DNA from: Planctomycetia bacterium
GTDB lineage: Bacteria > Planctomycetota > Phycisphaerae > Phycisphaerales > SM1A02
Direction: 5' to 3'
NCBI GenBank assembly: GCA_005787685.1
Contig: SYAC01000059.1
Coordinates: 1 to 64,000, forward strand
Length of the DNA: 64,000 nt
The notes below the pieces were generated by a model, which searched no databases, was not told the origin of the DNA, and saw only the letters and a list, made by a program, of their open reading frames with translations. The translations under genes and the position numbers were made by a program. This document shows positions 1 through 8,639 of the stretch, piece by piece (position 1 is the first letter of the stretch; every line of letters begins with the position of its first letter).

Positions 1-378
1 GGCGGTCGCTACCACACCATCGCTCTCAAAGGCGGCGCCGTTCTGGCTTGGGGTAACAACGACTACGGTCAATGCGATGTTCCAAGCGCCGCCACAAGTG
101 GCGTTACTGCTATCGCGGGCGGTGGCTACCACACCATCGCTCTCAAAGGCGGCGCCGTTCTGGCTTGGGGTTACAACCCTTACGGTCAATGCACCATTCC
201 TGCTTCTGCTTCTAGCGGCGTTACTGCTATCGCGGGCGGTCTCTTCCACACCATCGCTCTCAAAGGCGGCGCCGTTCTGGCTTGGGGTAACAACGACAAC
301 GGTCAATGCACCATTCCTGCTTCTGCTTCTAGCGGCATTACTGCTATCGCGGGCGGTCTCTACCACACCATCGCTTTT
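1..378 (+). repeat. 117-bp tandem repeat array 1 (RCC1 blades)
   Basis: Near-identical 117-bp units: the GCGGGCGGT that precedes each Y/FHTIA ends at 123, 240 and 357, giving a constant step of 117 bp. Differences are mostly confined to the codons around the variable N.Y/GQ loop. The array continues to the left beyond the window edge. Confidence 0.9.
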
Positions 379-2070
379 GCCAGCGACTGCAACAACAACG
401 GCATTGCAGACGGCAGCGATGTTGCCAACGGCGCGCTTGACCAAAATGCGGACAAACTGCCCGACACCTGCCAAGGTATTGATGTATTTAATACAACCAC
501 CGCAAACTTGGGCCTGCCCACCGCCAACACCGCCTACAGCCACACCTTCACCAACTTGTACCCAACATATACCGATGCCACGCTCACCATTCAAGCCAAG
601 GGTGACCTTGATAGCGCCAACGAATTTTTTACGCTGAAACTAAATGACATTACCTACACGCGCATCTTTGACAATATCACCAGCACCGGCATCAACTGCA
701 CAAACGCCACCAATGGCGGCATAAGTACCGTGGCGCTGACTATTCCCAAGGCCACATTTGCGCAGTACGCAGCGGCGGGTCAACTGAAAGTAACACTGCT
801 TGCCAGCCCCTTTATCACCGCGGGCGAGTGCGCCGACGGCAGCACCAGCGTGCAGTTGCAATTTCAGGGGCTTACCCCAGGCGCCGACTGCAATAGTGAC
901 ACTGTGTGGGATTTAGCGGAAATCTACGCCAACCCCGCACTTGACCGCGACCTGAATCGCCAGCTTGATGCGTGTGAAATTCTGGACAACCCCTTGCTTG
1001 ATCGCAACAACAATGGCGAGCTAGACACCTACGACATTTTAGTGAACAGCGCGCTTGACTGCGACGGCAACAAATTCATTGACACTTATGAAATTGTGGA
1101 TACGCCTGGGTTAGATTGCGACAGCAACGGCACGCTTGATTTTTGCGATACGGCAAATTCGAATGGGGCATTATTGGCTTGGGGTTACAACAGCTCCGGT
1201 CAAAGCACCATTCCTGCTTCTGCTTCTAGTGGCGTTACTGCTATCGCGGGCGGTCGCTACCACACCATCGCTCTCAAAGGCGGCGCCGTTCTGGCTTGGG
1301 GTTACAACAACCAAGGTCAATGCACCATTCCTGCTTCTGCTTCTAGCGGCGTTACTGCTATCGCGGGCGGTCCCTACCACACCATCGCTCTCAAAGGCGG
1401 CGCAGTTCTGGCTTGGGGTGACAACGACTACGGTCAATGCACCATTCCTGCTTCTGCTTCTAGCGGCGTTACTGCTATCGCGGGCGGTGGCTACCACACC
1501 ATCGCTCTGAGCGCACCCAATGACTTCAACGCCAATCAACGCCCAGACACCTGCGACATCTTGGACAACCCACTGCTTGACCGCAACAGCAACGGGGTGC
1601 TGGATGTGTATGACATTCTGCTGAATCCAGCGCTTGACTGTGACAACAACCTGTTCATTGACCAATATGAAATTGTTGACAACGCGGTGCTGGATTGCAA
1701 TCAGAACGACCGCCTAGATTACTGCGACATTGCGCAAGGCACCGTTGACTGCAACATCAACGGCATTCCAGACTCGTGCGACACGCTGGCCGACCCTTCG
1801 CTTGACTGCGACGCCAACGGCAACATTGACACCTGCGATGTTGCAGGCGGCGCCGTTGATGACGACATTGACGGTCGACCCGACGCCTGCGAAATAGCCA
1901 AGGGCGACTTTGATTTAAGCGGTCTTGTGGACACTGGGGACACCAGCATTCTGCTTCTGTATTACGGAGATTTCAATCCACCGTTTGGCGACTTTGACGG
2001 CAACGGTCAGATTGACACCGGAGATGTGGCTTATCTGCTGCTGAACTTTGGTGAAGTGACTTGGCCGTGA
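1..2070 (+). CDS. Secreted RCC1-repeat / calcium-repeat / dockerin-like protein (5' partial)
   Basis: The reading frame is open from base 1, so the N-terminus lies outside the window; 689 residues are visible. Residues 1-126 and about 389-503 are two blocks of RCC1-type beta-propeller blades with the consensus AIAGG.YHTIALKGGAVLAWG, 39 residues each. Between and after them run Asp/Asn-rich repeats of the D.D.NG..D..E type, like thrombospondin type 3 or EF-hand calcium loops. The C-terminus (about residues 635-689) has two GD.D..G.VDTGD motifs, as in the dockerin-like tails of planctomycete surface proteins. It is probably an exported, calcium-stabilised surface or extracellular protein; the ligand is unknown. 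A relative with the same blade length follows at once on the same strand. The blades are almost identical at DNA level, unlike those of the neighbour, so the repeats have recently expanded or been homogenised. Confidence 0.85.
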   Translation, partial: GGRYHTIALKGGAVLAWGNNDYGQCDVPSAATSGVTAIAGGGYHTIALKGGAVLAWGYNPYGQCTIPASASSGVTAIAGGLFHTIALKGGAVLAWGNNDNGQCTIPASASSGITAIAGGLYHTIAFASDCNNNGIADGSDVANGALDQNADKLPDTCQGIDVFNTTTANLGLPTANTAYSHTFTNLYPTYTDATLTIQAKGDLDSANEFFTLKLNDITYTRIFDNITSTGINCTNATNGGISTVALTIPKATFAQYAAAGQLKVTLLASPFITAGECADGSTSVQLQFQGLTPGADCNSDTVWDLAEIYANPALDRDLNRQLDACEILDNPLLDRNNNGELDTYDILVNSALDCDGNKFIDTYEIVDTPGLDCDSNGTLDFCDTANSNGALLAWGYNSSGQSTIPASASSGVTAIAGGRYHTIALKGGAVLAWGYNNQGQCTIPASASSGVTAIAGGPYHTIALKGGAVLAWGDNDYGQCTIPASASSGVTAIAGGGYHTIALSAPNDFNANQRPDTCDILDNPLLDRNSNGVLDVYDILLNPALDCDNNLFIDQYEIVDNAVLDCNQNDRLDYCDIAQGTVDCNINGIPDSCDTLADPSLDCDANGNIDTCDVAGGAVDDDIDGRPDACEIAKGDFDLSGLVDTGDTSILLLYYGDFNPPFGDFDGNGQIDTGDVAYLLLNFGEVTWP
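1165..1510 (+). repeat. 117-bp tandem repeat array 2 (RCC1 blades)
   Basis: Three more units of the same 117-bp repeat, with the same landmark ending at 1254, 1371 and 1488. They are nearly identical to array 1 although about 790 bp of non-repeat coding sequence separates the two. Confidence 0.9.
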
Positions 2071-2155
2071 TGAACCAATACCAAAAGTCAAAATTGTTGG
2101 TTGGTGGATAAGCCGCAAAGCTTGCAATTTGTCTTACCCTGCAAGATCTGTCATA

Positions 2156-4264
2156 ATGAACTCCATGCTGTATTTGTGGAAGTATTTTGTTATTGCGCGC
2201 CGCTGGATTTCATTGCGCGCCTTGGTTCAAGCGAGTGCTTGCACCGTTGCGTGGGTGTCTACTTCAACCTGGGCCACTGCCGATACCACGGACAATTGCG
2301 TGGGTTGGGGATACAGCAACTACGGTCAAGCCACACCGCTTGGCGCATGCGCAAAAATATCTTCGGGTGGTCAACACACTGCCGCGCTTCAAAGCACTGG
2401 AGCCGTTGTGGCATGGGGAGCGGGTCAAATAAATACTGGCACTTGGCCCCAACTCGGACAATCCATTATTCCCGCGACATTGGGAGTATGCACGCAAATT
2501 TCTGCGGGCTACGCACACACTATGGCCCTGCAAACTGGCGGGCTGGTTGTCACATGGGGAGCAGGTACAACCAATCAAACCAATGGCGGTGACAATGGTT
2601 TGGAGTTTGGTCAATCAATTGTGCCTGCAACATTGGGAACATGCACGCAAGTCGCGGCGGGCGGCGCGCATTCGATGGCTCTTAAATCCAATGCCACAGT
2701 TGTGGCGTGGGGTAACAATGCGTACGGTCAATGCTCGGTGCCCGTGACCTTGGGGGCATGCACCCAGATTGCCGCGGGTCTTTACCACAGTGCGGCCATA
2801 AAGAGCACGGGCGTGGTGATTGCCTGGGGCAACAACGGCAGTGGTCAATGCGTCGTACCCGTGAATTTGGGAACATGCACGCAGATTGCGCTGGGCGCGT
2901 ACCATAGTGTGGCTCTCAAGAGCAACGGCGTGGTGGTGTGTTGGGGTTACAACGGCAATGGTCAAATAGATGTTCCTACCCAATTGGGGGCGTGTAGGAA
3001 CATCACTGCGGGCGGCTACCACACGGCTGCCATTCAAAATAGTGGATCGATTGCGGCTTGGGGGGCGGGTAAAACATCGCAAACCAATGGCGGCGCAAAT
3101 CAGTTGGAGTTCGGCCAATCGATAGTGCCTTTGAACATTGGCGCGTGCACGCAAATCACGGCTGGGTATTACAACACGGTCACATTAAAAACCAACGCAA
3201 CTCTGATCGCCTGGGGCAACAACGATTACGGGCAAATCACTCTGCCAATAAATCTTGGATTGTGCGCCAATATTTCCGCGGGCGGCTACCACAGCGCGGC
3301 ACTGACCAAGACCGACGAAGTGCTGACATGGGGCTACAATTTTTACGGTCAATCTAGTGTTCCCCCAACACTTGGGGCCTGTATTCAAGTTCGCGCTGGA
3401 TACGCTCACACCGCAGCCATAAAAGTGAACGGAAGTGTTGTGGCGTGGGGTGCTGGCACAACCAAGCAAGCCAATGGCGGCTCAAGCGGTTTGGAGTTTG
3501 GGCAATCCATTGTGCCGTTGAATTTGGGAATATGCCGTCAAATTTCAGCTGGCGGCTCCCACACCATGGCGCTTCAAAGCAACGCCAATGTTGTGGTCTG
3601 GGGTAACAATGCAAATGGCCAAGCGACTGTGCCAACCTCTTTGGGAAGTTGCACCGACATTGCCGCGGGGTTGTATCACTCGATGGTTATCAAGAGTACG
3701 GGCGCTGTCATTGCTTGGGGCAACAATGCAAATGGCCAAGCGACTGTGCCAACCACTTTGGGATCATGCACGCAAATTGCCGCGGGTGGCTATCACAGTT
3801 TGGTCATTCAATCCAATGGAAATGTCTCCGCTTGGGGCTACAACGCAAGTGGTCAAACCTCGGTTCCCCCCAACTTGGGAGTGTGCTCCCATATTGCCGC
3901 GGGCGGCTTTCACTCGGTTGCGCTGCAAGAGAATGGAACCGCCGTTGCGTGGGGTGCTGGAAAAACTGTACAAGTGAATGGCGGCACTTCCAATCTGGAG
4001 TTTGGGCAGTCGTTACCGCCAACCATTCTGGGTAGCGCGCAAACCATAAGCGCTGGCTACGGACACACATTGGCCATTCGTGTGGCGGATACGCCATGCT
4101 TTGGTGACTTGGATGGTTCAGGTCAAGTTGATACGGGCGATATAGCCATAATTCTGATTGATTACGGTGTTTGTATTGGTTGCACCACCGATCTTGACGA
4201 GTCCACCATGGTGGACGCTGGCGATATATCACTTGTGCTGTTGAATGTGGGGTTGTGCCCGTAG
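2156..4264 (+). CDS. Secreted double RCC1 propeller protein with dockerin-like tail
   Basis: About 702 residues. The ATG at 2156 is chosen because it gives a plausible signal peptide (basic n-region, hydrophobic stretch, Ala-rich end near STSTWATA) before mature sequence begins at DTTDN. Fourteen RCC1-like blades follow, each with an LG.C..I.AG..H..A core and a V.AWG strand, and almost every blade carries one Cys. Blades with an inserted LEFGQS loop recur seven blades apart, so the protein looks like two seven-bladed propellers; an N-terminal half blade (VGWGYSNYGQ) could close the last one. The C-terminus has two dockerin-like segments (GDLDGSGQVDTGD and DLDESTMVDAGD). Its exact role is unknown; extracellular binding is an inference from the fold. 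Confidence 0.88.
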   Translation: MNSMLYLWKYFVIARRWISLRALVQASACTVAWVSTSTWATADTTDNCVGWGYSNYGQATPLGACAKISSGGQHTAALQSTGAVVAWGAGQINTGTWPQLGQSIIPATLGVCTQISAGYAHTMALQTGGLVVTWGAGTTNQTNGGDNGLEFGQSIVPATLGTCTQVAAGGAHSMALKSNATVVAWGNNAYGQCSVPVTLGACTQIAAGLYHSAAIKSTGVVIAWGNNGSGQCVVPVNLGTCTQIALGAYHSVALKSNGVVVCWGYNGNGQIDVPTQLGACRNITAGGYHTAAIQNSGSIAAWGAGKTSQTNGGANQLEFGQSIVPLNIGACTQITAGYYNTVTLKTNATLIAWGNNDYGQITLPINLGLCANISAGGYHSAALTKTDEVLTWGYNFYGQSSVPPTLGACIQVRAGYAHTAAIKVNGSVVAWGAGTTKQANGGSSGLEFGQSIVPLNLGICRQISAGGSHTMALQSNANVVVWGNNANGQATVPTSLGSCTDIAAGLYHSMVIKSTGAVIAWGNNANGQATVPTTLGSCTQIAAGGYHSLVIQSNGNVSAWGYNASGQTSVPPNLGVCSHIAAGGFHSVALQENGTAVAWGAGKTVQVNGGTSNLEFGQSLPPTILGSAQTISAGYGHTLAIRVADTPCFGDLDGSGQVDTGDIAIILIDYGVCIGCTTDLDESTMVDAGDISLVLLNVGLCP
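2478..4090 (+). repeat. 891-bp direct duplication (seven RCC1 blades)
   Basis: The LEFGQS insert codons start near 2601 and 3105 in the first half and near 3492 and 3996 in the second; both pairs are exactly 891 bp (297 codons) apart. The IAAGLYHS blade core at about 2771 recurs at 3662, again 891 bp away. DNA identity between the halves is clearly lower than in the upstream gene, so this duplication is older. Confidence 0.8.
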
Positions 4265-4307
4265 CGGATTGACGCTAACATGCCCGACCCTACTTGAAGG
4301 AACCAAC

Positions 4308-4442
4308 ATGCATTATCCGCACAAACTCAGCCGCATTAAGAAACTTCGCAAAGTTGGCTTCCGCGCCCGAATGAAGACCCGCAAGGGACGCGCCATTGTC
4401 AATCGTCAACGACGCATCGGTCGAACAGTCAAGACCCGCTAA
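4308..4442 (+). CDS. rpmH: 50S ribosomal protein bL34
   Basis: 44 residues with the canonical bL34 layout: a basic N-terminus, KLRKVGFRARMKTRKGR and a final arginine-rich RRIGR stretch. It is a component of the large ribosomal subunit. The ATG at 4308 has a GAAGGAA Shine-Dalgarno about 6 bases upstream. In most bacteria rpmH is followed by rnpA. Here the next gene is a shikimate kinase whose reading frame starts inside rpmH, and no RNase P protein gene is seen. Confidence 0.95.
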   Translation: MHYPHKLSRIKKLRKVGFRARMKTRKGRAIVNRQRRIGRTVKTR

Positions 4443-5031
4443 TCAGCGTGTCCCCATTAACAAGATTGAAACCAAATTGGTTTTGATTGGCCTGCGACTT
4501 TGCGGAAAGTCCACGCTTGGCTCCATGATTGCAGCAACATTACAACTCGACTTTGTGGATCTTGACCAGGCGGTCTTGCACACACTTGGCGCAACAAGTG
4601 TCACCCATATCTTTGACAAATTGGGTGAAAATGCGTGGCGCCAGGCGGAACGCGTCGAACTTGATCGCTTGCTTGGCGAAAAAGGGCGGCGCGTCATTGC
4701 GCTTGGTGGCGGAACTCCCATGGCTCCAGGCGTTGCGGATGTGTTGCAAGCCGCCAAGGTGCGTGGCGAAATATATGTCGTGTTGCTTGATCCAGGCGAA
4801 CGCGAGCTGGCGTTGCGATTGAAAAGTAACCGCGGCGATCGACCGTTGCTCAACACGGCCGCCGCAAGTGGCGACGCACAAGCGAATGCCACCGCGGAAG
4901 TGCGCGCTCTGTATGAGAGCCGTATGCCGCTGTATCGCAAGCTTGCCAATGTGCGTGTGGACACCACGCAAAGCGAAGCCGCGTGCTGCCAGCAAGTGAT
5001 CACCGCGTTTACCGATGCGCATGCGCGGTGA
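4396..5031 (+). CDS. aroK: Shikimate kinase
   Basis: 211 residues. Phosphorylates shikimate with ATP in the chorismate pathway, in the cytoplasm. Walker A is GLRLCGKST at residues 32-40. The shikimate and Mg-binding DLD is at 55-57, the GGG substrate loop at 104-106, and the lid Arg in GDRPLL near 149. The only usable start upstream of the first beta strand is TTG 4396, which lies within rpmH and gives a 47-base overlap; an AAGGGA about 7 bases upstream could serve as ribosome-binding site. The next in-frame TTG (4477) would delete part of the first strand. Translational coupling to bL34 is inferred. The family is clear; the start is less certain. Confidence 0.9.
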   Translation: MSIVNDASVEQSRPANQRVPINKIETKLVLIGLRLCGKSTLGSMIAATLQLDFVDLDQAVLHTLGATSVTHIFDKLGENAWRQAERVELDRLLGEKGRRVIALGGGTPMAPGVADVLQAAKVRGEIYVVLLDPGERELALRLKSNRGDRPLLNTAAASGDAQANATAEVRALYESRMPLYRKLANVRVDTTQSEAACCQQVITAFTDAHAR

Positions 5032-5114
5032 AACCTCAAGGCGTCTGTGGCAACCTTGTTGTGGTTGAACACTGATTGAATTGGCACGCCTGTCGGAATA
5101 CAACGGCGGGCGCG

Positions 5115-5870
5115 CTATTTGGCGTCGTTGGGACCAGATTTCCCGCGGTTCAATGGTCGAGCCACTTCAATGCCGCGCTCATCCAGGGCAATCACGCCCA
5201 ATTCCCGTAGCGCCGATTGCGCCGCGGCTTGCTCGGCGGCTTTTTTACTTGCGCCCCAACACGATGCGAAGCGCCGATCGCCGCTGTGCACCGCAATTTC
5301 AAAGCACTTGGCGTGATCGGGCCCCTTCTCATCAAGAATCATGTAAATAGGTGGCGACATGCGCAGGGAAACCAGCGTTTGCTGCAGCACGCTTTTGAAA
5401 TTATGTTGATGCCCGCCGTGCAATGACTCGTTAATGCGCGGGCCCAGATGGCGAAGAATGAAGGCCTGCGCCGGCTCCAAACCACCGTCCAAATAAATGG
5501 CACCAATGACGGACTCCAGAACCGCCGCGCAGACAGAGCCTGGCAAGGTGGCGGCTGGTCCCATGCCCTTACCCAGGCGCAAAGCCTCGTGCAATTTCAA
5601 TTCAAGGGCGATTTCCGCGCACACTTGCCGACTCACGGCGTGACTTTTTACTTTGGTGAGATCGCCCTCCAAACTTTGCCCCAAAGAGCGGAACAAATGT
5701 TCGCACACCACCAGACCAAGCACCGCGTCACCTAGAAATTCCTGACGCTCATTGCTTTGGGAGCGATGATCCGAAAGCGATGCGTGCGTGAACGCCGTTT
5801 CAAGCAGTGTGATGTCTTGAAAGTGATAGCCAATACGCTGTTGAACTTCTGCAAACGGAATTTCTTTCAC
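5115..5870 (-). CDS. rnc: Ribonuclease III
   Basis: 251 residues. Cleaves double-stranded RNA in rRNA and mRNA processing. The catalytic signature NERQEFLGDAVL is at residues 40-51, a second catalytic segment is ESVIGAIYLDGG, and a double-stranded RNA-binding domain spans about 157-226 and ends in KKAAEQAAAQSAL. The start is GTG at 5870; an ATG overlapping it is out of frame. It faces the shikimate kinase convergently. Usual length for the family is 220-250 residues; the last 20 residues are a variable tail. Confidence 0.95.
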   Translation of the reverse strand: MKEIPFAEVQQRIGYHFQDITLLETAFTHASLSDHRSQSNERQEFLGDAVLGLVVCEHLFRSLGQSLEGDLTKVKSHAVSRQVCAEIALELKLHEALRLGKGMGPAATLPGSVCAAVLESVIGAIYLDGGLEPAQAFILRHLGPRINESLHGGHQHNFKSVLQQTLVSLRMSPPIYMILDEKGPDHAKCFEIAVHSGDRRFASCWGASKKAAEQAAAQSALRELGVIALDERGIEVARPLNRGKSGPNDAK

Positions 5871-6073
5871 ATGAACCTCTAGCCGCGAGTGCGGCGCAAA
5901 TACGACTGTGTGACGCGGGTTCTCCAGAAGACTCCCATTTGAAATTATGGAAGTCCACTGGAGATCACGCGTACAAGTTGCTCACGCGAGCCACTTGTTC
6001 AAACTTCAATCAATCATTGATCCGACCCAGCACATTGACCGCAGAGCAACTGAATTCTGCGCCAGTAAGAAAT

Positions 6074-6484
6074 TTATCTCAACATACCAAGCGAGGCGCT
6101 GTCAAGCAAACTATTCATGCGTAGCTCATCTGCATCGCTTATAAACCGAAGAATTTCAATACCCATGCGCCGCGGACCTGGATCATCAATTTCATCAAAG
6201 ACACGCGTGACAACTCCGGTGAAATGAATGCCCTTGAGTATGCCCGCGAAGAAGAAATCAACTTCAACTATTTGACCAATGGCAAGCGCCTTATCTAACT
6301 CCAAACGAATACCAGTGCCGCTGATGTCGTAGACATGCCCTTCCAATGACGAGCCATTGCCATGAACCACCACATGTGAAAGATTGGCTTGCAGCGCAAA
6401 TCGCTCATTGGTACGGCGTTCGTTGGAGCGATTGGGTTCAAGAGTTTTCATGGAGGAGGTCGGCATACAGTTACTAATCAACAT
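6074..6484 (-). CDS. PilZ-domain protein (probable c-di-GMP receptor)
   Basis: 136 residues, a single PilZ domain. The RxxxR motif that binds cyclic di-GMP is R24-R28 (RTNER), and the second motif D-x-S-x-x-G is D53-G58 (DISGTG), so both key motifs are intact. Such proteins relay cyclic di-GMP signals to motility, secretion or exopolysaccharide systems; which one is not shown by the neighbours, although a flagellar operon lies a few kilobases away. Starts at 6484, 6466 and 6451 are all in frame, and none has a clear Shine-Dalgarno. The region between it and the divergent ilvC is AT-rich and probably holds promoters for both. Confidence 0.82.
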   Translation of the reverse strand: MLISNCMPTSSMKTLEPNRSNERRTNERFALQANLSHVVVHGNGSSLEGHVYDISGTGIRLELDKALAIGQIVEVDFFFAGILKGIHFTGVVTRVFDEIDDPGPRRMGIEILRFISDADELRMNSLLDSASLGMLR

Positions 6485-6640
6485 ACGACTGTTATCGGTC
6501 GAGAGATCTTTGAAACTTGAATTTGTCTAAACATTGCGGACATAATTACATTCTGTATTTAGTGTGCAATTAAATTTAAGAACACCTAATCTGAACCCCA
6601 AAATGCCACAAGTTTTTTGATTATTTTGTATTCTGACGCG

Positions 6641-7672
6641 GTGACTAGGACAAATAACACAAAAATACAGATCGCCATTATTCAAAGTGAGGTCCAAGCG
6701 CCACTTGATCCACTCATTGGAAAGTGCGTCTGCATATTGGGTTATGGAAATCAGGGGCAGGCGCACGCGCAGAATTTGCGCGACAACGGTGTTCAGGTGC
6801 GGATTGGAGCCGAGGCTGGAACCCGCGGCCTGGCCATGGCAAAGTCGGCTGGATTTGAGGTGCTTACAAGCGCAAAAGCCGTAGAAAACGCGGATTTGGT
6901 CATTGTTGCCCTACCCGATGAAATTCATGGGCAAATGTGGAGTGTGGCGATTGCCCCCCACCTAGCGCCGCATGCGGTTGTGGGATTTTTGCACGGGTTT
7001 TCAATTCGCTTTGGAATTCTCAAGCCGGCGCCCCATATTGGCGTGGTCATGGTTGCGCCCAAGGGACCGGGCAAGACATTGCGCAATCGCTTTGTCATGG
7101 GTCAAGGAATTCCCAGTTTGTTTGCGGTACATGCCGACGGCGTGAATGCCGCCAACACGCGCGCGCTTGGACTTGCGTGGGCCAACGGAATTGGATCGGT
7201 GCGCGCGGCCATTGTTGAAACTACTTTCGCCGCCGAGGCCGAGGCGGATTTGTTTGGCGAGCAATCCGTGTTATGCGGCGGAATGTTGGCGCTGGTGAAA
7301 GTTGCTTATGAAACTTTAGTGGACGCGGGATATCCACCCATGCTTGCGTACATTGAATGCTGCCATGAGCTTAAACAAGTCGCGGACTTGGTGTACGCGC
7401 GTGGGCCATCTGGCATGCGCGATGCCATCAGTACCACCGCGGAGTTTGGTGCGTTTGACGCAGAACAAATGTTCGTGAGCGAACAATTACGAGCGGACTT
7501 CAAACGCATTCTTGCGGGCGTGCAAGATGGAACCTTTGCGGCGCGCTTTCAACGCGATGCCAATGATGGATTCACGCGTCTGAAAAAAATGCAAGAAATT
7601 GCGCAGCAACATCCAATTGAAGCCGCGGGGCGCGCGGTGCGCGACCTAATGCCTTGGCTCAAGGAAGAATAA
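6641..7672 (+). CDS. ilvC: Ketol-acid reductoisomerase (divergent class I)
   Basis: About 343 residues from GTG 6641; a TTG at 6617 is an alternative. Converts acetolactate to dihydroxyisovalerate in valine, leucine and isoleucine synthesis. The nucleotide-binding glycine motif is GYGNQGQAHAQNLRDNG, the Mg-binding segment is DLFGEQSVLCGG, and the C-terminal helical domain carries AYIECCHELK and MRDAISTTAEFG. The length matches short class I enzymes. The first 30 residues do not resemble the usual YYD.DAD start, and the cofactor-specificity loop reads RIGAEAGTRG instead of the common G.R.GS.S, so cofactor preference is open. It forms an operon with the undecaprenyl-diphosphatase gene 2 bases downstream; no acetolactate synthase genes are nearby. 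Confidence 0.9.
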   Translation: MTRTNNTKIQIAIIQSEVQAPLDPLIGKCVCILGYGNQGQAHAQNLRDNGVQVRIGAEAGTRGLAMAKSAGFEVLTSAKAVENADLVIVALPDEIHGQMWSVAIAPHLAPHAVVGFLHGFSIRFGILKPAPHIGVVMVAPKGPGKTLRNRFVMGQGIPSLFAVHADGVNAANTRALGLAWANGIGSVRAAIVETTFAAEAEADLFGEQSVLCGGMLALVKVAYETLVDAGYPPMLAYIECCHELKQVADLVYARGPSGMRDAISTTAEFGAFDAEQMFVSEQLRADFKRILAGVQDGTFAARFQRDANDGFTRLKKMQEIAQQHPIEAAGRAVRDLMPWLKEE

Positions 7673-7674
7673 AA

Positions 7675-8592
7675 ATGACTATTTTTGACGCAATTATCCT
7701 TGGAATTGTGGAGGGCGTGACGGAGTACTTGCCCGTGAGCAGCACTGGGCATCTCATTCTGGCGGGGTCCATGCTCGGCCTTGGCAAGGACGAACACGGC
7801 GCCGATATGGCGTCCATAAAGGAGTCGCTGGATCAATTTGAAATCATCATTCAAGGCGGCGCAATTTTGGCGGTGGCAGGCTTGTACTGGAAACGATTGC
7901 GCACCATGGGGCAAGGGTGCGTGGGCGTGGCGCGTCCACGGTTGGCCACTGAAGAATCCAAGGTTGGCTTTGCCCTGCTGTTGAAACTGGTCATTGCGTT
8001 CATACCTGCGGCGGTGATTGGCTTGATATTTCGCAAGACCATTAAGGCGCATTTCTTTTTTCCTGGACCAGTTGTTGTGGCGTTATTAGTTGGCGGCTTG
8101 GCAATGGTGTTGCTCAAAAGTTGGAACCAGAAAAAAATTCAGCAGGACTATGAGCCCGGCGATGCGTTGGCGCGCTTGACAATCAAGGGCGCGTTGATCA
8201 TTGGCATGATGCAAGTGTTGGCGCTGATGCCTGGAACCAGCCGCTCGCTGGTCACGCTGCTTGGCGGAATGTTGGTTGGACTGCCTCCCGTGGCGGCTGC
8301 GGAATTTGCGTTCTTGTTGGGGCTTCCAACATTGGGAGCGGCGTCGCTGTATGAAAGCCTGAGCGTGATCAAGGGCGGCTCTGAATCAATACAACAATTC
8401 ATAGCGGCGCTGGGCGGACCGCTTCCAATTCTTGTGGGTCTGGTCACGGCCACCGTGAGCGCGGCTATTAGCGTGAAATGGCTCGTGAAATGGCTGGGAA
8501 GCCATACTTTGGCGGTCTTTGGTTGGTGGCGAATTGTGGTGGCTGGAAGTTTTGCTTGGGCGGTGTACGCGGGTTGGATCGCCCGATCATGA
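7675..8592 (+). CDS. uppP: Undecaprenyl-diphosphatase
   Basis: 305 residues, a polytopic membrane enzyme that dephosphorylates undecaprenyl diphosphate so that the lipid carrier can be reused in cell-wall and polysaccharide synthesis. The N-terminal signature GIVEGVTEYLPVSSTGH carries the catalytic glutamates, and the second signature PGTSRSLVT carries the catalytic Ser/Arg; several hydrophobic helices follow. The ATG at 7675 is preferred because AAGGAAG inside the end of ilvC is at ribosome-binding distance. Two bases separate it from the ilvC stop, so co-transcription is likely. Length is slightly above the usual 260-280 residues because of an insert near residues 40-55. Confidence 0.95.
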   Translation: MTIFDAIILGIVEGVTEYLPVSSTGHLILAGSMLGLGKDEHGADMASIKESLDQFEIIIQGGAILAVAGLYWKRLRTMGQGCVGVARPRLATEESKVGFALLLKLVIAFIPAAVIGLIFRKTIKAHFFFPGPVVVALLVGGLAMVLLKSWNQKKIQQDYEPGDALARLTIKGALIIGMMQVLALMPGTSRSLVTLLGGMLVGLPPVAAAEFAFLLGLPTLGAASLYESLSVIKGGSESIQQFIAALGGPLPILVGLVTATVSAAISVKWLVKWLGSHTLAVFGWWRIVVAGSFAWAVYAGWIARS

Positions 8593-8639
8593 GCTGCAAC
8601 TTGTTTGATCAATACGACTAAGATGTCGCTCCGAAAGAA

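Noticed and set aside
77-637. Long open frame with LLLLLAALLLSRAV repeats overlapping the first RCC1 array
   Set aside because: It is the shifted reading of the 117-bp repeats; the in-frame RCC1 product continues through the whole region.
1-1510. Possible CRISPR or satellite array
   Set aside because: Units are 117 bp, in frame, translate to a known fold and have no unique spacers.
1171-1665. Minus-strand open frame over the second RCC1 array
   Set aside because: Antisense shadow created by the repeats; no start signal and repetitive low-complexity product.
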